Below, one piece after another: positions 1 through 7,162 of a stretch of 15,198 nucleotides of DNA. Within the stretch, counting starts at the first letter, position 1, and the number at the start of each line of letters is the position of its first letter. Where the stretch lies: positions 150,028 to 165,225 of the forward strand of contig KN805419.1 in NCBI GenBank assembly GCA_000818945.1, given 5' to 3'. The notes beneath the pieces are model-generated. The model did no database searches and had not been told where the DNA came from. It was given only the letters and a program-made list of their open reading frames with translations. The translations under genes and the position numbers were made by a program. The DNA is from Schizochytrium sp. CCTCC M209059. Taxonomy: Eukaryota > Sar > Bigyra > Thraustochytrida > Thraustochytriidae.

Positions 1-1785
1 CCCAGAATCATCCATCCCAGGCCGAGTCCGGGAAAGCCCGCGGCCACCGCAAGCTGAGAGCGCCTCGGCGCGGCGCGGCTGCAGGCGGCGCGGGCGCGGC
101 GCTGCGGCGTACGCGCGCGGCGAGAGGACAGCCGCGCGGCGCCCGCAGGCGAGGCGGATTCGGCGCGCTCGGGAAGCGGCAGCTGCCGGGAGCCACCTCG
201 CGATGGCAAGGCAAGTGGCATGCCATGGCCTGCCATGGCTGTTTGTGCTGTGCTGACACAGCGAGAACGCGAGCCCACGGAGGAAACTTGCGCCGCGCGA
301 GGCCGCACAAACGCGCGAGGACCGGCGAGGCGGGAAAGCGGAGCGAGACGTCGATTCCGACCGTGGCCTCGATCTTGACCTCGACGTCTGGGCGGAAGCG
401 GCGCGGAAGAAGCCCCGGAAGCCGCGAATATTTTAGGCGTATCCGCGAACGGAGCCGGAAGCCCGATGCGCGACCTCGATGGACGCTCTGTTGCTGCTGC
501 TGCTGCTGCTGCTATACTCAGACTGCTGAGGCTGCTGCTACTCAGACTGCTGAGGCTACGTGCGACTGCGAGTTGCAAAAGTCGGCATGAAGCAGCCGTC
601 TGGGTGCGGCTCTGCGCTAAGTCAAGAGGCTGGAGACGAGGCCGAAGTCCATTCACGTGATGCGAGCTCGGGAAGCCCTCGCGCCATGACTGAGAGGAAA
701 GAAAGAAAGAAAACCATCGCGATTGCAATCGTTCAGTTGCGCGGCGACAAGCTCGTTGCGCTCTTGACCTCGGACCGGGAATCTCTTTGGGAGAAAGAAT
801 TGGATCAGACGATGACGCGTGTGGATGGAAAGGGCGACGCCGCCACAGGCACAGACAAGACCGCGACCGGCATCGGCCGCTTCGTAAGACTCTTGGTGCA
901 GCTGCTAACGGTCCTAGGGTCGATCACGAGGCACAGGGCCGACGCAGGAGGACGCACGAGAATGCAAGCCGAGGGCGAGACGCGGTCCAGAATTCGAGGA
1001 GAATACGCTTGGCTTTTCTTTTTGACGCCGTGAGGGTGGCGCAGAGTGCGGGCTTTGCTATTTCATTGTCCCTAATGCGGCAGAGTATGATGATTTCGTG
1101 ACTGCACGAGTCGACGAGACAACTGCGCAACTGAACTCTTGATTCACATCACATGTTTGCATATCTGGATCGATGCGTCTGCATTGGGAGTCATCGTCTT
1201 GTTTACGGCAGAACTACTCCCAAGAAATAAAGCACCATGCGCGAGCAGATGACGAGGCATATCTACGACCTCTTGATCGCTGATATACTTGGAGTCAGCT
1301 TTCGCTTACTTGCAAGATTGAATGATGAAACTAAAAATGAGCGAGTCGTGCACGGCATGCTTTGGCAGCTTTGACGTAAAACCAATGGTCTTCTTGTATT
1401 TGCAAAACTAGAACAGGCAGATGCATGTCTCCGAGTCATATTACTAAAGAGCAACCTGAAACTGTTCTCTGCCAACATGCCGTCACTTGAGTCAAAGTAG
1501 AGATCATCGTTTTGGTTGCACACACCTCTCTTCCTTGGCAAGGGCCGCTTTGTTGTTGAACTACAAAAGAGGTGAATGCATTGCAGTGCAGAGTTCTCCA
1601 GGCCAGCCACCATGACCAGCGCAGTGTGTGCACACGCGCAATATCTAACACACCCTTTCGCCCCTGCGCGCGCGCACGCGTCTGCGCGGCGGGCAGGCGT
1701 GCCAGGCGCGCAAGGCGCAAGCCGGCAACCCCCTTTCCTCTTGGCCCCATTCCTCGCGCCGCGGAGCACGCGTTGCACTAGCAGC
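1..1785. other. Intergenic spacer, no supported gene
   Basis: I find no convincing gene here. The first 470 bases are very GC-rich. Several open frames exist (about 225-590, 560-1033 on + and 8-310 on -), but they are compositional: they mostly lack ATG starts, encode Arg/Ala-rich or poly-Cys text, and show no recognisable domain. A CTG run and a hairpin-bearing duplication lie at 491-557. Around 1080-1560 the base composition becomes AT-richer. An AATAAA hexamer occurs at 1226-1231 on +, but there is no upstream gene to attach it to. The right end merges into the upstream region of the WD40-Roc-COR-TIR locus. Confidence 0.5.
491..557. repeat. CTG microsatellite followed by a 24-base duplication
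   Basis: Seven or so CTG/TGC units (about 491-513) are followed by two copies of ACTCAGACTGCTGAGGCT, starting at 516 and 540, a period of 24 bases. Each copy contains CTCAG-ACTG-CTGAG, a perfect 5-bp stem with a 4-base loop. This looks like local slippage and duplication. I assign no function. Confidence 0.75.
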
Positions 1786-1870
1786 AAGTCCAGGCTCTCT
1801 TCTTCGCGCTCTGCTTTCCCTGCCCTCGTCCGGGTCTCTCCCTCGCTCTGCTTCCCTCGCCGCCGCCGCC
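1786..1870 (+). promoter_or_regulatory. Pyrimidine-rich leader and Kozak-like start context
   Basis: The roughly 80 bases before the ATG at 1871 are dominated by C and T on the coding strand and end in GCCGCCGCCGCC directly before ATGG. The start context thus has G at -3 and G at +4, close to the classical optimal eukaryotic context. No TATA box is evident. This context is the main reason for choosing 1871 as the start, because upstream in-frame sequence shows no further WD40-like text. Whether the leader is transcribed cannot be judged from sequence alone. Confidence 0.45.
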
Positions 1871-2824
1871 ATGGGCCGCCTCCGAGGCGACGTGTGGGGC
1901 GTCGCGCAGTCCGCCGACCTCGTGCTGGCGGCCAGCTTCGACGCGTACCTGCGCGCATGGAGCAAGAAGGACGGCGCCCTCGTCTTGGAGACGAAGACGC
2001 CCAACGACGAGGCGGCCATCGCGGTGGCCGTGCAGGGCAAGCTGGCCGCCTTGGGGACTGGCAACGGCGGCCTCGTCCTGGTGGACCTGGCCACCGCCGC
2101 CGTCCTGCTCGCCCTCCGGGGCCACACGGCAATTGTCTCGAGCGTCATCCTCGACGGCAGCGAGATCATCTCCGGGTCCGGCGACCAGACCGTGCGCGTC
2201 TGGGACAAGACCAGCGGCCGCGAGACCTTGAAGATCGACGCCGGGGCGACGGTCTGGAGCGTCGCCGCCCACGAGGACCTGCTCGTGGCCGGCTTGCAAG
2301 ACAAGACCGTGCGCATCTTCGACCGGGCCAGCGGCGGCACGCGCCACGTGCTCAGGGAGGCCACGGGCCCGGTCTTCGCGGTCGCGATCGACGCGCAGCG
2401 CATGGCGAGCGGGTCCGCGGACAAGAAGGTGAGGGTGTACGCCGTGCCGTCCTTGGAGCTCGTCGGCGTCCTCGAAGGACACACCTGGAGGGTGCGCTCG
2501 GTCGCGGTCGAAGGAGACCACATCGTGAGCGGGTCTTGGGACAACACGGTGAGACTTTGGGACGCGCACAGCGGAGACGCGCTGCGCGTCTTGCGAGGAC
2601 ACTCGAACTGGGTGGCGACGGTCTCTGTCTTGGGGGTGGAGATCGTGAGCGGGTCTTACGACCAGAGCGTGCGCGTCTGGGACGCGGAGACGGGCGCCTC
2701 GACGCGCGTTCTGGACGGCACGGAGGCCGTGCGGCCCATCGAGCAGGTGCTCGGCGGCCCCGCGAGCACTGCGGCGGAGGAGCAGGCGCTCGAGGCGGCG
2801 CTGGTGAACGGGGACCCCGCGTAA
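1871..2824 (+). CDS. WD40 seven-bladed propeller (intact first ORF of the broken locus)
   Basis: This 317-residue ORF could still be translated alone. Seven WD40 blades are visible. The conserved Asp/Asn turn before each VRVWD-like strand falls at codons starting 1940, 2063 (Asn), 2183, 2300, 2420, 2540 and 2660, so blades are 39-41 codons long and the last four are almost perfectly in step. Blades 3, 6 and 7 keep GH near their start and a WD ending. Blade 1 has a degenerate LRAW and blade 2 LVLVD in place of the usual VRVWD-type strand. WD40 propellers are scaffolds that bind peptides or proteins; no ligand can be named. About 35 residues after blade 7 lead into the Roc domain, and the TAA sits in that lead just before Roc strand 1. 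Codons here are strongly G/C-ending. In the ancestral gene this was the N-terminal module rather than a separate protein. Confidence 0.75.
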   Translation: MGRLRGDVWGVAQSADLVLAASFDAYLRAWSKKDGALVLETKTPNDEAAIAVAVQGKLAALGTGNGGLVLVDLATAAVLLALRGHTAIVSSVILDGSEIISGSGDQTVRVWDKTSGRETLKIDAGATVWSVAAHEDLLVAGLQDKTVRIFDRASGGTRHVLREATGPVFAVAIDAQRMASGSADKKVRVYAVPSLELVGVLEGHTWRVRSVAVEGDHIVSGSWDNTVRLWDAHSGDALRVLRGHSNWVATVSVLGVEIVSGSYDQSVRVWDAETGASTRVLDGTEAVRPIEQVLGGPASTAAEEQALEAALVNGDPA

Positions 2825-3898
2825 CTGGGCCGCTGCAAGCTCAGGGTCGTCGGCCAGGGCGCCGCCGGCAAGACGTCCACGGTGCGCTCGCTGCTGGGCT
2901 TGGCCCCGGAGGAGAATCACATCTCGACAGTGCGCGTCGAGCTCAAGCGCACCGATGCAGAGTCGTGGGAGGAAGAGGACTTCGACAGCGGATTTGGACG
3001 CCAGGCGTATCGCGTGGCGGCGCTGCGCATGGCCGCGCAGGAGCAAGCTGCGAGCAAGAAGCGGCAATCGCTGCCAAGGCGCGTGTCTCGCGGCATTGTA
3101 GACGTCGTACGTCGACGTTCCTCTGCGGCGCGGCCCTTCGTCGCAGAGGAGCAAGTGGAGCTGGTGCCCGAGGCCGAGGTGGCGCGACGATTCGATATTG
3201 CGGAGATCGGGAACATGGCCGGTCAGACGCAGTCGGGCCAGAAGATCAAGTTTACGATCTGGGACCATGCAGGTCAGGACCTCTTTTACGCGCTGCACCA
3301 CATTTTCCTTACGCGCGAGGGCGGCGTCTTCATGCTCGTCTTTGATATGCAGGAACTTCTCACCAAGCAAAACAAGGCTTTGGGGTATCTGCGCTTTTGG
3401 CTCAACTCGATCAAGCTGCACGCGCCCAAAGCCCCTGTTCTTTTGGTCGCAACGCATTACAATCAAGCTTTCAGCAACCTGCAAGCCGTGGAGAGAATTC
3501 TCCAGTCCCTCTTTCGTAAGCTGCGCGGAATCGAACTGGTAAAAAACAGTGGGGCTCGCCTGAGTTTCTTCCCCATTGATAACATGAGTCCCGCAGCAAA
3601 CCGCGCTGCTGATCTGCGCGCTACTGTGGAGAAAGCGGCCTCCAAACTTCAGGCTGTGTCGCAAAAGATCTCGCTGCGCTGGCTCAAGGTCTTGGATGAT
3701 CTCATGAAAATGAACTGCGACCACGTTCCCTTTGCCAAAGTGCAAGAGTTGGCGACTAGATACCACGCCGGCGACCAGACAGATGAGCTACTCAAGTATT
3801 TCCACGAGCTTGACATGCTTGTGCATTTGCGCGCCACCGACACCCTGCACGACAAAGTTGTGCTAAACCCGCAGTGGCTTTTGGACAAGCTGGCCTGA
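2825..3898 (+). other. Roc GTPase and first half of COR (ORF fragment between two stops)
   Basis: This is in the same frame as the WD40 ORF. It opens with RCKLRVV leading into the P-loop GQGAAGKTS (2852-2878), a G1 motif. G3 is WDHAGQ, with DHAG at 3263-3274. The G4 region reads ATHYN (3449-3463), where Roc domains usually have THxD, so Asn replaces the Asp that reads guanine. G1 and G3 are about 130 codons apart, far more than in small GTPases, and the insert carries a basic stretch (about 3055-3125). After G4 come typical COR N-lobe features: a helix with SLRW, VLNPQWLLD (starting near 3860) and FHELDMLVHL. TGA at 3896 cuts the COR domain in the helix right after the QWL motif, and COR text resumes at once. 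An internal ATG at 3031 or later would not restore the P-loop, so independent translation of this piece as a GTPase is unlikely. Confidence 0.75.
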
Positions 3899-4737
3899 GT
3901 CATTGCGGACGAGATCCACGTCCAGGACATTCCCTACGACGAGAGGCGTTCCGACCTCGACCTTGAGGACGATTTTGCTCATTTGCGGCTTCGAGGCATT
4001 GGCTCGCGTCGGCTCTTTCATTTTCTCTGGGATGGCGAACAAGTCGAATATCTATTGGATTTTATGCAGGCCACCATGCTTCTCTCCATGTGGTCCTTTT
4101 CTGAGGATGGCAGCGCGACGCAAGAAGGGGCCGAGCAGACCTTTCTCCTTTCTCGTGAGCAGCCTTCTCAGGCATGCTGAAGATGATGCGCTCCGTTCCG
4201 AAATCGCCGGCATGCCACCGGGGCTAACGTGCGTCCTCGACTTTTCGCGCTTTTTTCTTCCCGATGGCGTCTTCGCAAGCATCCTGTCCCTCTGTGCTGA
4301 TTATAGTAGCACGATGAGCGAAGGCACCCGAGAGCCGCAGCTTGCCGCCACAGAAGCCATTGTTCGTTTGGGGCTCTCTGTCTTTGCGCTCCAAGTGGAG
4401 GGCGACAGAATCTGGCTTCGCGCAGCAGGCGGCACGGGGCAGCCAGCCCGCACGCTCAAAATGCTGATCAGCGTGTTTCAGAGTGCGCGCGATGCGGTCT
4501 TCCAAGACCTTCCCTGGGAGCTGCTTTTGCAGTGCCCCAGAGATCCCCTCCGTTTTCGTCTCTTTCGATGACCTGACAAACGCGCGAGATGCACGTCGTG
4601 ACAAAGTTATGTCCACGGGAACAATGAATGCACAGGTGGCGGACTTTGAGCCCTTCTTTGTCGACGGTCCGCTTACTGAGGATGTACACGAAATCGGTGT
4701 GTCGCAGTTGACCATGGCGCTCGATCCTGCTTTCAGA
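3899..4737 (+). other. COR domain second half and linker, spread over three frames
   Basis: From 3899 the frame of the preceding segment continues with VIADEIH and an FHFLWDG-like segment followed by EYLLDFMQ, typical of COR. At 4141-4154 the reading must move +1, after which FLVSSLL and a FLPDGVFASIL segment (the COR C-lobe) follow to about 4535. A second +1 shift near the C-runs at 4535-4548 then leads to PSVFVSFDDL and a linker of about 55 residues running to the TIR domain at 4738. In COR proteins a region just after the C-lobe often starts with CP; here CP is read just before the second shift. Without both shifts each frame ends within a few codons, at TGA 4178 and TGA 4570. Confidence 0.7.
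4141..4154 (+). repeat. Seven-base tandem duplication causing a frameshift
   Basis: CTTTCTC occurs twice back to back (4141-4147 and 4148-4154). Seven bases is +1 modulo 3, exactly the shift needed to pass from the EYLLDFMQ frame to the frame reading SSLL. With a single copy the reading would run through a TFLVSSLL-type segment, the usual COR text. This is therefore a specific lesion and not a homopolymer miscall. Confidence 0.75.
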
Positions 4738-5178
4738 TATCACGTCTTCCTGAGCCATCGACAGATCGAAGCCGGTGACGCGTGCAACCTCATGGCGGAG
4801 AAGCTAAGGTACCGCGGTTTGCTTGTTTGGGTTGATCAGGAGAGCGAGGGCAACCTTGCCGAGGCGTAGATGCGGCGTGGGATCCAAGACTCCAAGTGCT
4901 ATCTTTTATTCCTATCCAAGACCGTCTTTAAGTCGGCTGCGGTGCGCATGGAGCTCTCCACGGCGCTGGAAATGGAGAAGCCAATCTTGCTCGTGTATGA
5001 GAGCGAGACGGGTCGTCCTGGCTTTGCCAATTTCGCCACCTACATAGACTCGGCGCCTCCAAATGCTGCGGCTCTTTTCGCTACAGTCGAGTCCATGCCT
5101 CTCCAGCGTCGTCTTTACCTGGCCAAGGGTTTTTACGAAGAGCTTTCTGCGCGAATTGAGCGTGCTGGCTGCGACTAA
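4738..5178 (+). other. TIR domain, interrupted by TAG
   Basis: The domain starts with YHVFLSHRQ (strand A), followed by an alpha-A segment ending KLRYRG, then LLVWVDQ (strand B and BB region), NLAEA, the stop TAG at 4867, MRRGIQDS (alpha C region), YLLFLS, VRMELSTALEM and KPILLVYE, ending in a C-terminal helix. That is the normal TIR order and length, about 145 residues. Compared with the TIR family from memory, the Glu of NLAEA (codon 4861-4863) sits where the NAD+-cleaving TIRs carry their catalytic Glu. The TAG is two codons after it, so the translated upstream piece would end before helix alpha C and could not fold as a TIR. An ATG follows the TAG immediately (4870) but would start mid-domain. 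NADase activity of the ancestral protein is inference. Confidence 0.8.
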
Positions 5179-7162
5179 GCACTTTAAATTCATCATATAT
5201 TTGTTGTCTCCAAAGTTGACGGTAATTTCCTTCGAGGACGGAAGAATGAAAAGAAGAACTTGATTTCACTTTACGCAAAGTAAATTCCGCTTCGTGGCTA
5301 GCACGAAACGGGAAAGTAGACTAAAAGCTTCCCACACTGCTGCTCGGACTTGACTTCAATGTTTTGATGTAGTTGTATATGTGTTGGTATTGCCGGCTTC
5401 TGGCATCGACTTTGGTCGCCGCCAGGTCTATTCGGTTCGGTGGCCCCATGTCGCGACCCTGGTCCATCTCTACGAACAGTAAGTAGGTCTATGATTGTGC
5501 TAGTCTATTTTGGACGCGGGTCCAGGCTCGTCGCGGACTCTTGCCGCGGCCATGTGCTGATCCCCCAAGTCCGCGTCGTGATCGATGCGTTGTTGCGGCG
5601 TCGTACCCCTTCGATGTTTATCATCGGAAATTGGTCTCTCTTCGAGCAGCTTTCCGCCTCACGTCAGGTCTTTGGGAAGGTTTTGCAACACTCCAATTGA
5701 CTGGCATACAGTTAGTTATTCTTTTCTCTTGCAACCCTTGAAAAAAATTGTATTGTCTCAATGCGTCATTGTCTGAATGCAGATTGGAGAACCCGATCAT
5801 CTCGAATATGCAAGAAGCATTCTTTATCGCGATCAGACCTGCGACGATGTGAAAGCCAAGACCCTTGTTCTACTACTTGATTAAGGCCAATCGGTCGTTT
5901 CGCTATTCGCATGTGTACGAACCAAACAATATGAAAGAGCAGTCAAAATGTTACAAACAAGGAAATGAGCTTCATGTTTGATTCATGCAGGGGACTCTCT
6001 CTTCGTGAATGTCGGTGATAGGCTGGACTTTGAGCAAGGCGGCTAATAAACGAGAAAGGCATCTGCCGAATCGAAACTGACAGCTAACACTGTTTTGGCC
6101 GGATGGAACCTTCGAGCTCAGAGAAGCCAACGCAATCTCATCTCAAAAGATGAAGATGCAAGGTCCGCTTTATTTCCATTCTCCCTCCCCATTTCTGCTT
6201 GAGCCGCAAATTTTACGGGCCCGGCCATTCATCAAGCATACCGTATCTTCTCTTCTTTTCTGCACAAACACAGAGAACACTTTGGAACACCGTCGCTTAT
6301 AAAAATCATTGATCGTGCAAAATCTAGAGACCAAGCTGTGCTGTCCCACTACGTAGTATGCGCTGAGACTTGTTACTGTTAAGCATAAAAGGCAGAGGCG
6401 CAAAATTGAGGCGCCGCCCCCCACGGTAGCCACAAGAGAGTGCTCTGTGGAAAGTGACTGTGTCGACTCGGAGGAGCAGCGAGGACACGGAGAATCTTCG
6501 CGCCGGAACCACAGGGTGAGAGAGCGCGTCGAGGATGCGGGGGAGGGCAGGAGATTGCGCGAGGGAGGAGACAGTGTCCTGGCGGCGAGAGGATTGAGCA
6601 TTGGACGGCGAACGAGGTCGTCTGACTGGCGGAAATAAATGGGTGTGCAAAAGCCAAGAATAAAACCCTTCAGCAAAGCAGCAGAATGGTAGGTAGGTAC
6701 TTGTTGATTTTCGCCGACGGCGTATGGTGAACGGAGTAACAAAGAAAGACTGGAAAGGTCAAGAAGATGTAGGAAAGGATTGTACTAGGCGCAGAAAGAG
6801 ATAGATATAAAAACAAGAGAAGACTCTCGGAGCAATCATAAAGTCTCCACATCTTTTATGTAAATACGAAAGAAGAAGAAGAAATAAGTCTCTGTACTTT
6901 TGCAGACATCGCAGAAAAGGAACGCGTCAACCTTCGCCTCGGCATTTCGTTCACGGATAATCATTTCAGCTAATTGAATCATCTTTTTTTTTTTAATATT
7001 TATCTTTTCGCACTTAAAAGGATGTGAGCGGCACACCGCACTGAGACTAGACGGAAGAACGCTCCAGCCGTGCGACCGCATCTCTTTTCTTTTTTTTTGA
7101 ATTTTGGAAAAGTGCTGCTGGCGGTAAACGTATACCGTACCCACCAAACTTCACTTTGATAC
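5179..7162. other. Spacer between convergent genes, no supported gene
   Basis: About 2 kb between the 3' ends of the TIR locus and the P-loop NTPase gene. It should hold both 3' UTRs. It is AT-richer than the genes and contains A/T runs such as the T-run near 6985-6994 and another near 7089-7097. Open frames at 5440-5700 (+) and 6170-6742 (-) begin at GTG or TTG, have no ATG near their start and no recognisable domain, so I do not call them. AATAAA hexamers occur on + near 6045, 6635 and 6660 without an attached gene. Confidence 0.5.

Larger units (their letters stand above)
1871..5178 (+). pseudogene. WD40-Roc-COR-TIR protein gene, broken by three stops and two frameshifts
   Basis: Read together, the pieces give a chain of about 1,100 residues: a seven-bladed WD40 propeller, a Roc GTPase, a COR domain, a linker and a TIR domain. 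Roco proteins use Roc-COR as a GTP-driven dimerisation switch. Many TIR domains consume NAD+ or signal by assembly. A sensor-switch-effector role similar to NLR proteins is inference. The breaks are TAA at 2822, TGA at 3896, a +1 shift at 4141-4154, a +1 shift at about 4535-4548, and TAG at 4867. Recognisable family motifs continue immediately on both sides of each, so short introns would delete conserved residues. The terminal stop is TAA at 5176. All three stop codons interrupt it, which excludes reassignment of a single codon, and the two neighbouring genes are intact. A recent pseudogene is the best call; sequencing error, stop readthrough or RNA editing remain possible. Confidence 0.8.

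Noticed and set aside
1576..3766. Large overlapping frames in the WD40-Roc region (589 codons on + at 1576-3345, 662 codons on - at 1778-3766)
   Set aside because: They are shadows produced by the G/C-ending codons of the WD40 frame: Arg/Ala-rich text without domains, whereas the frame starting at 1871 gives seven clear WD40 blades.
2820..4869. Tiny GT-AG introns removing the stops, for example 24 bases from 2821 or 39 bases ending at the TAG at 4869, both multiples of three
   Set aside because: They are far shorter than usual introns and would delete conserved residues: the first Roc strand in one case and the putative catalytic Glu of the TIR domain in the other. GT and AG pairs this close are expected by chance.
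1871..5178. A variant genetic code in which stops are read as amino acids
   Set aside because: All three stop codons interrupt the locus, it also needs two frameshifts, and the two intact neighbouring genes end at TAA and contain no internal stops.
6170..6742. 190-codon open frame on the minus strand in the convergent spacer
   Set aside because: It begins at TTG, has no recognisable domain, and a hydrophobic patch in the middle is not convincing on its own.
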